In this document: positions 8,083 to 17,434 of the stretch, piece by piece
Layout: each line of letters starts with the position of its first letter
Position numbering within the stretch: position 1 is the first letter of the stretch
Assembly: GCA_934129945.1 (NCBI GenBank)
Contig: CAKOXC010000004.1
Span: 1-64,000, forward strand
Direction: 5' to 3'
From: an uncultured Bacilli bacterium
Lineage (GTDB): Bacteria; Bacillota_I; Bacilli_A; RF39; UBA660
Length of the DNA stretch: 64,000 nt
Program-made: the position numbers and the translations under genes
The notes under the pieces: model-generated
What the model was told of the DNA's origin: nothing
Seen by the model: the letters and a program-made list of their open reading frames with translations, nothing else
The model's database searches: none

Positions 8083-10910
8083 AAAATATTTTTAAATATA
8101 TAGGAGTTATGGGTATAGTTGGATTTGTGTCATTATCTAATATAAATGCTTCAACTGTAAGTGTTGAACCAAAGCCTGGACATGACACAAAGTTTGGATA
8201 TAAAACTCAAACTCAAACTTTACATACTGAAAATTGTACATATAATATATATTGTCTTGATAAAGGATTACCAAATCAAAGATCATTTGATGGTTGTAGT
8301 ATATCAGATGTAACTACTACTGCATTTGGACAAGTAACAGGTGATCATGATTCTAAAGAATACCAGTATAGAGTCATAGCTAATAACTCTGGTTTAGTAA
8401 GAGTTAATTATGCTGATAAAGCTGTGTCAGTATTAAGCCCAGCAGCGCATGGATATGGCAATTTGACTAATAAGACTGTAAAAAAAAGCGAAATGAAAGA
8501 GGCAAATGGAAGCGTATCATATACAACATCTAGTGCTAATGGTTATGGTACTGTAAACGCAACTATAAATCTTGGAAAAGCTGGTTATGGAGATAAATTT
8601 TATATTTCTAGAGGATCAGGAGTTTTAAATGCTATTGATAATGGAAATGGTAGTTATTCTTTAACTATTACTCAAATTCCAATTGCTGAATGTCAAGGTG
8701 CAGAGATTGTTGTAAAAGTAAGAGGAATTTCTTCAAGTTCTTCTAAAGACAGTTCATCAAGTAGTATTTCAATTACACCAGGAACAGTTTACTATGTTGA
8801 CTGTAATGATAAAGATAGACAAAGCTATATACTAGAAATACCTAGTTCTAATCCTAACAGTAGTGGAACTGCTTCAACAGTTACATGTGATATAAATGAT
8901 ATTACAAAAAGCTCAACAGGTGGTTTGTCATTCACTTTTACAGTTCCTGATGATGATTGCAACTGTAAAGGTACAACTACAATGACAGGAGAATGTGATT
9001 CAAACGGTGAAGTTCGAGATTTAGAAGATGAAAACAATTTAAAATCTTGTATTAAACAAGGAGGATTTGCTAGCTATTGTAATACAAATTTGCAAAAGAA
9101 GACTGATGATAATTCTAATAAAAAAGGTAACGTTTTAAGTGAAACAAAGCCTGGGAGTTCTGTAACTTTAACAGATAATAATTATTGTAAAGTATATTGT
9201 TTAGAAAAGATAGATTTTAATTTACCTGGTACAATAAATACAGATAATGGAAGTTATTTCAAATTGAAAAAAGATTGGAATAAAGCTAATGATAGTGGAA
9301 CGAATATGAGTATAAAAGGTACAAGAACTTGTTATACTTCTGAGATTAAAAAGAAGGAATTCATTGAAAAAACTAAGTCTTTACAAATAAGTATTCGTGA
9401 TAGTTGGAATGAATATCAAAAAAATAAGAAAAAACAAGAGATAGTTGATAATGCAGGTAAGTATAAAAAAAGTGGTACAAAGGATTGTACTTATCCTACT
9501 ACAGAAGTGCAATATGTTAAAGATGCAAAGGGAAATCTCGTAAAGAATGCTGATGGAACTTATAAAACGACAACTGTAAATACGACAGGAACAAAACCAA
9601 ATCCATATACATATTATGAAGCAACTAATGTTAGTTATCCATACGAAAAGGGTACATCAGATGGGGATGGAACATGGAATTCTAAATTAGGTACAGATAC
9701 AGTTAGCTTGACTTGGGGAAATAATCCAACATGTAATGCTGATGGAACTATAACAGAAGATACAGCAAAACCTGAAATTACATTAACTACAGAATATGCT
9801 AGTCTTTTAAATGATTTAGCTAGTGAAATTCAAAAATATAAATCATGTACTGAATGGAATAATAATTATTGTTTTGATCCTGATATAAGTTTTAGTTATG
9901 ACGAAGTTTATAATAATTTAGTATCTGGTAAAATTGATAAAATAGTTTCAGAAGTTTCAAATCAGACAATTCATTATACTAGTGTTAACAATGATTATAA
10001 AGATGGAGATAAAACTGACGGTAAAAAAACAGTTCAAAAATATATTTATGTAAATGACACTACTAGTCGTACTCAAACTTCTGATATTGATTTAAATACT
10101 ATTTATATGAAGCAAGAAGTTGTTAAAAAAGCAACTTATAAAGATGCTACAAAGGAAATATATACTTATCATCCATTTGGAACAATTGTTATTGATAAAA
10201 ATACAGTAGAGAAAAAAGAAAACTTAAGAAGTTTAGGATATGCTTTCCCAATTGCTTTACAACATGATCCAGATACTGGAATTTATAATTACTATTTAGC
10301 AATTTCTAATATCGGTGTTGGTGGTGATGACGCTGGTGAGTGTAGATATACTAATAAAATAATTGGTGATAGTTGTTCAATATTTAATACAAAAACTGAA
10401 GCAGAGACAGGTAAAGAGTATGTATGCCAATATAAAACAAAGAAATGTCCTGAATGCGAAGTTGAATGTGTTTGCCCAGATGGTTCTACAAACTGTTATG
10501 TTGAAAATAAAGTTTGTAAATTTAAAGAATGTGAAGATTGTAAAGTTGAATGTATAGGTACATGTGTTTGGAATGATGGAGACACAACAATTTCATATAA
10601 AACTATATCTTTAGATGATGTTTATCAAGACGACACACAAATTGGTGGAAACTGGACAGAAGAAGATGTTAAGGCTATCCAAGATAAAGGCCAAACAATT
10701 TATGAAAATAAACCTGTATTTAAAATTGAATTAACACCTTCACTTATGAATAAAATAAGACAATATAACGAAGATAATAAAGAATATAGTAATGATACAT
10801 TAAGTTGTAGCAATAAGAATTCAAGTGGTGAATATTATTGTACAAGTAGTTTCTTGAAAGATTTTTTAAGTAAGCAACATGCAAATTATACAGATTTTGA
10901 TAGAAAATAA
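8079..10910 (+). CDS. Large Cys-rich secreted protein, candidate tip adhesin
   Basis: A 943-residue secreted protein. The signal peptide covers about residues 1-24 (ending NINAS). The rest is Thr/Ser/Asn-rich, with many cysteines in pairs such as CTYNIYC near 48-54, CKVYCLEK near 370 and a dense cluster near 780-840 (CPECEVECVCPDG, CKFKECEDCKVEC). The related blocks YNIYCLDKG and CKVYCLEK suggest an internal domain repeat. No membrane anchor or LPXTG motif is visible at the C-terminus. I do not recognise the family. Size, disulfide potential and position at the head of a Tad operon fit a pilus-associated adhesin or minor subunit, which is inference. Confidence 0.8.
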   Translation: MKNIFKYIGVMGIVGFVSLSNINASTVSVEPKPGHDTKFGYKTQTQTLHTENCTYNIYCLDKGLPNQRSFDGCSISDVTTTAFGQVTGDHDSKEYQYRVIANNSGLVRVNYADKAVSVLSPAAHGYGNLTNKTVKKSEMKEANGSVSYTTSSANGYGTVNATINLGKAGYGDKFYISRGSGVLNAIDNGNGSYSLTITQIPIAECQGAEIVVKVRGISSSSSKDSSSSSISITPGTVYYVDCNDKDRQSYILEIPSSNPNSSGTASTVTCDINDITKSSTGGLSFTFTVPDDDCNCKGTTTMTGECDSNGEVRDLEDENNLKSCIKQGGFASYCNTNLQKKTDDNSNKKGNVLSETKPGSSVTLTDNNYCKVYCLEKIDFNLPGTINTDNGSYFKLKKDWNKANDSGTNMSIKGTRTCYTSEIKKKEFIEKTKSLQISIRDSWNEYQKNKKKQEIVDNAGKYKKSGTKDCTYPTTEVQYVKDAKGNLVKNADGTYKTTTVNTTGTKPNPYTYYEATNVSYPYEKGTSDGDGTWNSKLGTDTVSLTWGNNPTCNADGTITEDTAKPEITLTTEYASLLNDLASEIQKYKSCTEWNNNYCFDPDISFSYDEVYNNLVSGKIDKIVSEVSNQTIHYTSVNNDYKDGDKTDGKKTVQKYIYVNDTTSRTQTSDIDLNTIYMKQEVVKKATYKDATKEIYTYHPFGTIVIDKNTVEKKENLRSLGYAFPIALQHDPDTGIYNYYLAISNIGVGGDDAGECRYTNKIIGDSCSIFNTKTEAETGKEYVCQYKTKKCPECEVECVCPDGSTNCYVENKVCKFKECEDCKVECIGTCVWNDGDTTISYKTISLDDVYQDDTQIGGNWTEEDVKAIQDKGQTIYENKPVFKIELTPSLMNKIRQYNEDNKEYSNDTLSCSNKNSSGEYYCTSSFLKDFLSKQHANYTDFDRK

Positions 10911-10930
10911 CGGAAAGGATTGAATAATAA

Positions 10931-11344
10931 ATGAAAGAAGTTTATTGGGGATATTGGTTAATAGTTTTAGGTGTATTTATAACTGTGGTTATGATGATGA
11001 TAACTAATGTTACAACTTCTAGTACTCAAGATTATTATTTAATCAAAGAAGTTACGGAAGCTTCAATGTTTGATGCTGTAGATTTAGCTACTTATAGAGA
11101 AAATCAAACCTTAAAAATTAATCAAGAAAAATTTGTTGAAAGTTTTATTAGAAGATTTTCTGAAAATGTAAGTTTATCAACAACATATAATATTGAATTC
11201 TACGCAATTCAAGAGCAGCCACCAAAAGTTAGTGTTAAAGTATCGAGTAAATCAAGTGTATTTACAATATCTGGAGATAGTAAAAGTTTTGATTTAGTTG
11301 ATAAAGTTGATGGTATTCTTGAATTACCTAATAATAATAAATAA
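10931..11344 (+). CDS. TadE-like pseudopilin
   Basis: A 137-residue protein that starts with the charged MKEVYWGYW, followed by one membrane span (about residues 10-28) and a C-terminal outside domain. This is the layout of TadE/TadF minor pseudopilins, and the M-(K/R)-E start is shared with four other small proteins of the locus (16907-18495). It lies 20 nt after the large secreted protein and before cpaB. AAAGGA precedes ATG 10931. Assignment rests on topology and context, not on a strong sequence match. Confidence 0.65.
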   Translation: MKEVYWGYWLIVLGVFITVVMMMITNVTTSSTQDYYLIKEVTEASMFDAVDLATYRENQTLKINQEKFVESFIRRFSENVSLSTTYNIEFYAIQEQPPKVSVKVSSKSSVFTISGDSKSFDLVDKVDGILELPNNNK

Positions 11345-11367
11345 AAAGGAATAAAAAGGAGGAAATA

Positions 11368-12225
11368 ATGGCAAATTTATTAACAACAATTAAAAGATTT
11401 TTAGGTAATAAGAATACAGTAACAATTTTAGGAGTTATAGCCGGTGTATTAGTTATATACATTGGCTATAATTGGCGTGTAAAGCAAGCTATTAAACCTG
11501 TTACTGTACCTTATGCTAAAGTAGAAATATCTTCAAGAACTCAAATTACAGAAGATATGATTGGTTATATGGAGGTATCAAGTAGTTTAGTTAACAATAG
11601 TCCTAACTTAATACAAAATGCTAGTCAAATAATCAATAATTATGCTGCTTATGGAGTAACTATCCCTGCAAATAGTTTATTCTATACATCAGCTATAATG
11701 ACTGAATCAGAAATGCCTGATTCTGCATTTGCAAATATTCCGGATGGATATACAATTTATTCATTATCTGTAGATTTACATGATACATATGGAAACTCAA
11801 TATACCCTGGTAATTATATTGATTTATATTTAAAAGCTACTGATGATAGTGGAAAAATTATATTTGGTAAATTAATTGAAAGTATTGAAGTATTAGCTGT
11901 AAAAGATAGTCAAGGAAATCATGTTTTTGAAACTACTGTAGAATCAAGAACACCTGCAGAATTATTATTTGCAGTACCTGATGATATGTACTTATTATTA
12001 ATGAAAGCTGGATATGTTTCTGGTGGAGTGGATATACTTCCAGTACCAAGAAATGCATCATATTCTGCTAATCCTGGTGAAACTTCAGTTGCATCAGATT
12101 ATATTAAGAACTTTATCTTATCTAAAACAGCAACAATCCCTGATAATGTTGTAACTAATACTACAAATAACAGTAATACAAATAATGATAATACTACAAA
12201 CAACAATAATAATAATAACGATTAA
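11368..12225 (+). CDS. cpaB: CpaB/RcpC-like pilus assembly protein (SAF domain)
   Basis: A 285-residue protein with one N-terminal membrane span (about residues 18-34) and an outside SAF domain (VTVPYAKVEISSRTQITEDM, about 44-65) followed by an RcpC-like domain. CpaB proteins form part of the periplasmic or wall-facing assembly of Tad pili. The C-terminal 35 residues are an Asn/Thr-rich low-complexity tail. An AAGGAGG site precedes ATG 11368. It sits in the standard cpaB-tadA-tadB-tadC order. Confidence 0.88.
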   Translation: MANLLTTIKRFLGNKNTVTILGVIAGVLVIYIGYNWRVKQAIKPVTVPYAKVEISSRTQITEDMIGYMEVSSSLVNNSPNLIQNASQIINNYAAYGVTIPANSLFYTSAIMTESEMPDSAFANIPDGYTIYSLSVDLHDTYGNSIYPGNYIDLYLKATDDSGKIIFGKLIESIEVLAVKDSQGNHVFETTVESRTPAELLFAVPDDMYLLLMKAGYVSGGVDILPVPRNASYSANPGETSVASDYIKNFILSKTATIPDNVVTNTTNNSNTNNDNTTNNNNNNND

Positions 12226-12258
12226 TATGATTTAAAGAATAAAAAAGGAGGTGATTTT

Positions 12259-13551
12259 ATGAATGATGCTATATTCTCTCAGTTAGATTTTGGACCATTA
12301 AATGAATTTTTAATGGATGATAATGTTACCGATATTTCTTATAGTAACAATGGTCAAGTATTTTTAAAAACCTTAACTAAAGGTGTTTATAAAGTTGAAA
12401 GACCAGAGATAAATAATGCATTAATGGAAAAATTAGCATTTCAATGTTCTAATGTTATGGGTAAAACATTTAATATGGCTCATCCTTTTCTAGATGCAGA
12501 AAGTACAGAGTTACGTTTAAATTTCGTTCATGAATCAATTGCAACTAATGGAATAGCAGTATTAATTCGTAAAACACCTGCTAAAATTCGTTTAAATAGA
12601 GATAAATTATTAAGAGAAGATTATGTAACAGAGGATTTACTTAACTTCTTAATTGATTGTGTTCATGCTCGTTGTAATATTATAGTAAGTGGTGAAACTG
12701 GTTCAGGTAAAACAGAACTAGTCAAATATCTTGCAAGTAATACAAGAGAAGATGAAAAAATTATTTCAATAGAAGATACTTTAGAGTTACACTTAGATAG
12801 AATTTATCCACATCGTGATATTGTTGCAATGAAAACTAATAATATTGCATCTTATACTGATGTACTTGTTACATGTATGAGACAAAACCCAATATGGATA
12901 TTACTTGCCGAGGTTCGTAGTGCTGAAGCAGTACTTGCAATCCGTAACTCAATATCTTCTGGACACCATATCATGTCAACAATTCATGCTGACAAAGCTG
13001 CAAGTATTCCAATGCGTATGTATTCATTACTTGAATCAAGTCAAGATACAGATCAATTCTTATCTTCAATTCATAGATATGTTCAATTAGGAATATATGT
13101 TAAAGGTTACATGAGTAAAAAATATAATAGATTTCAACGTGAAATACTTGAAGTTTGTGAATTTTATGTTGATGATGATAATAAACCATGTACAAATGAA
13201 ATTTATAAAAAAAGTTTGGATGGAACAATGAGTTTCAATAATCCAACACAACATTTAAAAGATTATTGTAGTATTCAAGGAATTGATTTAGGTGATGATC
13301 CATTCCACTTGGTAACAGAAAAAAAATCAACAAATAATTTAAAAAATCCATTAGAAGAACAAACACCAACCACTTCTAATGAAATAAAAAATGTTGATAA
13401 AGCTCCTGTTAATCAACAGGTGGAAGTAAAACCTATTAATTCTACTGTGGAAAACCCTACTGTTATCAACAGTGTTCCTACAAATCAAAATAATAATCAA
13501 ATAAACAATATATCTAATATAAGTAATATAGATGTATTAGATATTATATAG
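12259..13551 (+). CDS. tadA: TadA/CpaF secretion ATPase (VirB11 family)
   Basis: A 430-residue hexameric secretion ATPase that powers Tad pilus assembly. Walker A is GETGSGKT at residues 145-152. The Walker B-type strand is WILLAEVRSAEAV with Glu218. The STIHAD motif follows at about 246-251. An N-terminal domain with VTDISYSNNGQVF is typical of CpaF proteins. The last 100 residues are an Asn/Pro/Thr-rich tail that the usual family does not have. TadA belongs to the same superfamily as VirB11, which Gram-positive T4SS normally lack, so it may serve both machines of this locus. A good AAGGAGGTG ribosome site precedes ATG 12259. Confidence 0.95.
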   Translation: MNDAIFSQLDFGPLNEFLMDDNVTDISYSNNGQVFLKTLTKGVYKVERPEINNALMEKLAFQCSNVMGKTFNMAHPFLDAESTELRLNFVHESIATNGIAVLIRKTPAKIRLNRDKLLREDYVTEDLLNFLIDCVHARCNIIVSGETGSGKTELVKYLASNTREDEKIISIEDTLELHLDRIYPHRDIVAMKTNNIASYTDVLVTCMRQNPIWILLAEVRSAEAVLAIRNSISSGHHIMSTIHADKAASIPMRMYSLLESSQDTDQFLSSIHRYVQLGIYVKGYMSKKYNRFQREILEVCEFYVDDDNKPCTNEIYKKSLDGTMSFNNPTQHLKDYCSIQGIDLGDDPFHLVTEKKSTNNLKNPLEEQTPTTSNEIKNVDKAPVNQQVEVKPINSTVENPTVINSVPTNQNNNQINNISNISNIDVLDII

Positions 13552-13573
13552 AATAAGGAAGAGAGGTATAGTA

Positions 13574-14467
13574 ATGGTACTTATATTATTATTAGCAATT
13601 GCCATATATGTAGTTTCTTATAGATTAAATAAAGGTGAAAATGTTTATAAATTCTTTATTACCTCTGTACAAAATGCATATGAAAAATACGCTCCATATT
13701 CTTTTAAAGAAGTTAGACAAAAAACTAAAGAATTAGGAAGAGAATATACAGCAAAACAATATGCAATACAAATAAGTATAATTGGTGGGTTTGCTGGAGT
13801 TATATCATATTTGTATTTTTACAACGTTTTAATAACTATAATTTATGTAATAATAGCTATAGCTTTTATTCCTTATTTAGCATATTTAAGATGTCAAAAA
13901 GTATATAGTGAATATATATTTGAACAAATTCAAATATATACTACTAACGTTATTATGGAATTTAATACTACTCAATCATTTGTTAAATCTTTAGAAGGTG
14001 TTAGAGATTCTGGTATCCTACTGGATCCAGTTTTACAAGATGTTAAAACTATGATTGATATGTCTTATCAAAATGGTACAATTGATGAATCTATTGAATA
14101 TTTTAATGCTAAATATCCATTCTATATGGTAAAAAATATGAATCAATTGTTTTTACAAATTACTAAAGAAGGTGCTAAAGATTCTGGTGAAGCATTAGAA
14201 AATATGGCAATGGATATAGATGCTTTAGTAGAAGGTGTTTATAGAGACCAAATGGATAGAGTAGAATTCCATAGAAAATTCTTAACATTTGGTGTTGCAT
14301 TATTCTTTCTAGTACTTGCAATGCAATTTTTATTAGGAACAGATTCATATATTGAACTATTAGATATGTTTTATGTTCAAATAATATTACATTTGATAAT
14401 AATAATTAATGCTTATTTCTTATTATCTGGTGAAAAATTCTACAATGAAGATGTGGGGGTTGAGTAA
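13574..14467 (+). CDS. tadB: TadB-like inner-membrane platform protein
   Basis: A 297-residue membrane protein of the T2SSF family. It has an N-terminal hydrophobic segment, two membrane spans near 75-110, a cytosolic helical domain (about 125-225) and two C-terminal spans (about 235-255 and 262-285). TadB and TadC form the platform that TadA acts on. It begins 22 nt after tadA and ends 2 nt before tadC. AGAGAGG precedes ATG 13574. Confidence 0.87.
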   Translation: MVLILLLAIAIYVVSYRLNKGENVYKFFITSVQNAYEKYAPYSFKEVRQKTKELGREYTAKQYAIQISIIGGFAGVISYLYFYNVLITIIYVIIAIAFIPYLAYLRCQKVYSEYIFEQIQIYTTNVIMEFNTTQSFVKSLEGVRDSGILLDPVLQDVKTMIDMSYQNGTIDESIEYFNAKYPFYMVKNMNQLFLQITKEGAKDSGEALENMAMDIDALVEGVYRDQMDRVEFHRKFLTFGVALFFLVLAMQFLLGTDSYIELLDMFYVQIILHLIIIINAYFLLSGEKFYNEDVGVE

Positions 14468-14469
14468 TT

Positions 14470-15258
14470 ATGCATATAGAAATAGTTATTTTAGCAGCAA
14501 TTATATTATTTGTTTTAAACTATACTGGAAGAATTAACGCTAATAGATTTATTACTGACAATACTGAATATTTTAGAAAATTAAAAGAAGACGATTGGGA
14601 TTTTTTAGTAAAAGCTAGATATGGCGATGGAGCAAACCCAGACATATTATTTACTAAGAGAGTTCAAAATGCTGGAATAGTATTAGTATTATGCTTATTT
14701 ATCTTTATTTCTAACTTCAGTTATGCAACATTCTTAGTTTCATTAATTGCAGCCTATTTAATGTTTAAGTCTGGTTATAGTAGTATGAAAAAGTATTATA
14801 AAAAACATTTGAGTGAAATAGATTCAATGTTACCACATTATTTAAAAAGTTTGGAAATATTAATTCAACACTATACAGTACCTGTTGCTATTGGTAAATC
14901 AATATCTGATGCTCCTGAAATATTTAGAGAAGGACTTCAAGAAATGATTAATGAAATTAATGCTGGTAATGATAAAATAGATCCATACATGAATTTTGCT
15001 AAAGAATATCCAGTAAGAGATTCAATGAGAATGATGAGACTTTTATATCGTTTAAGTTTAGGTAAACAGGAACATAAACAAGAACAATTATTAACATTCT
15101 CAAAAACAATATCTAATCTACAACAAAAAGCACGTGAAACACGTTATAAAAATAGATTAGATAAGATGGAAAGCAAAACAATGTCAATGTTAATTACTAC
15201 AGGTTTAGGAGTTATGATACTTTTAATATTTGCAGTATTACAAATGATGAATTTATAA
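14470..15258 (+). CDS. tadC: TadC-like inner-membrane platform protein
   Basis: A 262-residue T2SSF-type membrane protein, the paralogue of TadB. It has membrane spans near residues 3-18, 65-80 and 82-98, a cytosolic helical domain with repeated charged helices (ARETRYKNRLDKMES), and a last span at about 238-258. It is 2 nt downstream of tadB and ends the first transcription unit of the locus. Confidence 0.87.
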   Translation: MHIEIVILAAIILFVLNYTGRINANRFITDNTEYFRKLKEDDWDFLVKARYGDGANPDILFTKRVQNAGIVLVLCLFIFISNFSYATFLVSLIAAYLMFKSGYSSMKKYYKKHLSEIDSMLPHYLKSLEILIQHYTVPVAIGKSISDAPEIFREGLQEMINEINAGNDKIDPYMNFAKEYPVRDSMRMMRLLYRLSLGKQEHKQEQLLTFSKTISNLQQKARETRYKNRLDKMESKTMSMLITTGLGVMILLIFAVLQMMNL

Positions 15259-15269
15259 TATTTTAAATT

Positions 15270-15296
15270 ATCTCTTTTATAAAAGAGATTTTTTTT
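15270..15296 (+). terminator. Terminator after tadC
   Basis: ATCTCTTTTA (15270-15279) followed directly by TAAAAGAGAT (15280-15289) and a run of T. It separates the cpaB-tadC unit from the membrane protein gene at 15330. Confidence 0.85.
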
Positions 15297-15329
15297 ATAT
15301 AATTAAAGTAATAGTTAGGAAGATAGATT

Positions 15330-16817
15330 ATGAAAAAGAAAATAGAATCAATGTCAAGATTTTTTCCGTATATTTTAGGAATACTAATAATAGCTTTTGT
15401 ATTAATCCAAAAATTTTCTCAAAATGATTTGTATTTTGATATAAGAACTGGAAAAGATATTTTAAAATATGGAATTGATTTCAAAGATCATTTCAGTTTT
15501 ATACCAGGATTAAAATATTTATACCATCATTGGTTTTATGATTTAATAATATATTTTATTTATACTAAATTTAATTATGTTGGAGTATTTATTTTTTTCT
15601 ATTCTCTGTATGTTTTATTTGGATTAATTTTATTTAAAACTAATTATAAGGCTGATAAGAATAAATTTTTATCATTTATAGTTTCTATTATTACTTTATA
15701 TTTAATGAAAGACTTTTTTGGAACACGAGTTCAATCGATTTCTTATATTATTTTCTTTTTAGAAATAATTTTTATAAATAAACTTTATAACACAGGTGAA
15801 ATAAAGTATTCAATAATATTAATTTTAATGTCAATATTGTTGGTTAACATTCATATGCCAGTTTGGATACTATATTTGATTTTTTTCCTTCCATTTATCG
15901 CCGAAATATTATTTAGTAAATTTTCTAAATTATATAATAAAAATATTACAAATAAATTAATATTTTGTAATCCAAAGAATTTGAAAATATTTTTAATAAC
16001 TTTTATAGTGGTAATTCTAACAGGGTTAATTTCACCTTATAAATTTATGCCTTATATATTTTTTATCAAAACACTAGGAAATCCATATTATTCTTATATT
16101 GGAGAAATGCAAAAAACAATTTTAATTAATTCTATTCCATTTTTAATTATAGTATTTTGTTCTATTATTACTTTAATTTTTTGTAAAGTTAAAGCAAGAG
16201 ACTTTTTCTTGATTTTTGGATTATTATTACTTGCATTATTTGCAAATAGACACAGATCCTACTTCTGTACAATTATTCCAACATTAATTTATAAAATAAT
16301 TGTTGAAAACGATTTTAAAATAATAAAATTAAAATTACCTAATTTTAAAGTTAATACTACTCTTATAAGTTTTGTTTTAACTTTATTACTTATAATTTTA
16401 TATGTAATGTGTTTCATAACATTAAATTTAAAAAAATTTAATTATCATGAAAATGAAAATTATCCAAATGAAACTATAAAATATATAAAAAAAAATATAG
16501 ATAAAAAGAATTTAAGAATATACAATAATTTTAATATTGGATCATATCTTGCTTTTAATGATGTGCTAAATTTTGTTGATTCAAGAGCAGAAGTTTTTAT
16601 GGAAAATTTTAATAATAGTAAAGATATTTTAGAAGACATTTTTATTAATATAAAAAAATATGAAGATTACGAAAAAATAATAAAAAAATATAACTTTAAC
16701 TATATTTTGGTAGAAAAAGGTGAAATTTTAAATAGTTACATAAAAGATAAAGAAGACTATCAATTATTATATAATGAAAAAAATGAATACTTTTTATATA
16801 GTGTAAATCTAAAATAA
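15330..16817 (+). CDS. GT-C-like polytopic membrane protein
   Basis: A 495-residue protein with about ten to twelve membrane spans and a soluble C-terminal domain (about 375-495). Layout and motifs resemble GT-C glycosyltransferases of the PMT/ArnT type: the first outside loop has DLYFDIRTGKDIL followed by DHFSF and HHWFYD, and the C-terminal domain has YNNFNIGSYLAFND and VDSRAEVF. These enzymes transfer sugars from lipid carriers. It lies inside the pilus locus between tadC and the pilin genes, so glycosylation of a pilin is plausible but unproven. It has its own terminator upstream and a strong promoter downstream. Confidence 0.75.
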   Translation: MKKKIESMSRFFPYILGILIIAFVLIQKFSQNDLYFDIRTGKDILKYGIDFKDHFSFIPGLKYLYHHWFYDLIIYFIYTKFNYVGVFIFFYSLYVLFGLILFKTNYKADKNKFLSFIVSIITLYLMKDFFGTRVQSISYIIFFLEIIFINKLYNTGEIKYSIILILMSILLVNIHMPVWILYLIFFLPFIAEILFSKFSKLYNKNITNKLIFCNPKNLKIFLITFIVVILTGLISPYKFMPYIFFIKTLGNPYYSYIGEMQKTILINSIPFLIIVFCSIITLIFCKVKARDFFLIFGLLLLALFANRHRSYFCTIIPTLIYKIIVENDFKIIKLKLPNFKVNTTLISFVLTLLLIILYVMCFITLNLKKFNYHENENYPNETIKYIKKNIDKKNLRIYNNFNIGSYLAFNDVLNFVDSRAEVFMENFNNSKDILEDIFINIKKYEDYEKIIKKYNFNYILVEKGEILNSYIKDKEDYQLLYNEKNEYFLYSVNLK

Positions 16818-16833
16818 AAATTTTCGAATAATG

Positions 16834-16862
16834 TTGATAAATTGATTTATTAACGGTATAAT
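16834..16862 (+). promoter_or_regulatory. Strong promoter of the pilin unit
   Basis: TTGATA (16834-16839), a 17-nt spacer and a perfect TATAAT (16857-16862). It matches 11 of 12 consensus positions. High expression fits the major-pilin genes that follow. Confidence 0.85.
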
Positions 16863-16906
16863 AATAATGTATAAAATTAAAGATAAAGAAAGAAGGAATT
16901 TTATTT

Positions 16907-17134
16907 ATGAAAGAAGCAACAGGAGAATTAAATATGACAGTTGTAACAGTAGTTGCAATAGCAGCAATAGCAGCATTTTTCTATACATTCGTTTGGCCTG
17001 GAATTAAAGATAGTATTAAAAAAAATACTTGCGAAGCACAATGTTCAACAGGTGATAGTAGTTGTGTAAATACTTGTATGAACAAAGATAATACCAATAC
17101 TAATACTAATACTAATACTAATACTCAAGGTTAG
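16907..17134 (+). CDS. Flp-like pilin subunit 1
   Basis: A 75-residue protein: charged N-terminus MKEATGELNM, one membrane span (about residues 11-30), a polar domain with four cysteines, and a C-terminal Asn-Thr dipeptide tract encoded by repeated AATACT hexamers (about 17093-17123). Size and layout match Flp/TadE-type pseudopilins, which are cleaved by a prepilin peptidase before assembly; a G-E junction at residues 6-7 would be the candidate cleavage point. A strong promoter and a GAAGGAAT site precede it. It is a paralogue of the next gene, sharing the first ten residues. Confidence 0.75.
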   Translation: MKEATGELNMTVVTVVAIAAIAAFFYTFVWPGIKDSIKKNTCEAQCSTGDSSCVNTCMNKDNTNTNTNTNTNTQG

Positions 17135-17181
17135 GAAATAATTTTTATTAATCATTAGAAAAATAGTAAGAAGGTAATATA

Positions 17182-17418
17182 ATGAAAGAGGCAACAGGAG
17201 AACTTAATATGACATTAGTTATTGTAATAGCAGTAGGAATCCTTGCTGCCTTTTTCTATACTGTTATATGGCCTTTAATAGGTGATAATTTTGATAGAAA
17301 TGCTAATTGTAGTAAAGCTATCTGTAAATGTGAAGGTACTTGTAAACAAGATGGGATTGCACAATGTTATATAAAAGGTAAAAAAAATAATGTTTTTGAG
17401 TGTCCTTGGAAAGGTTAA
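17182..17418 (+). CDS. Flp-like pilin subunit 2
   Basis: A 78-residue paralogue of the preceding gene with the same MKEATGELNMT start, one membrane span (about 11-31) and a C-terminal domain with six cysteines. It is the second of four tandem pseudopilin-like genes. A GAAGGTAA site precedes ATG 17182. Which of the two is the major subunit cannot be told from the sequence. Confidence 0.75.
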   Translation: MKEATGELNMTLVIVIAVGILAAFFYTVIWPLIGDNFDRNANCSKAICKCEGTCKQDGIAQCYIKGKKNNVFECPWKG

Positions 17419-17434
17419 TAGATAAGGTGATGTA

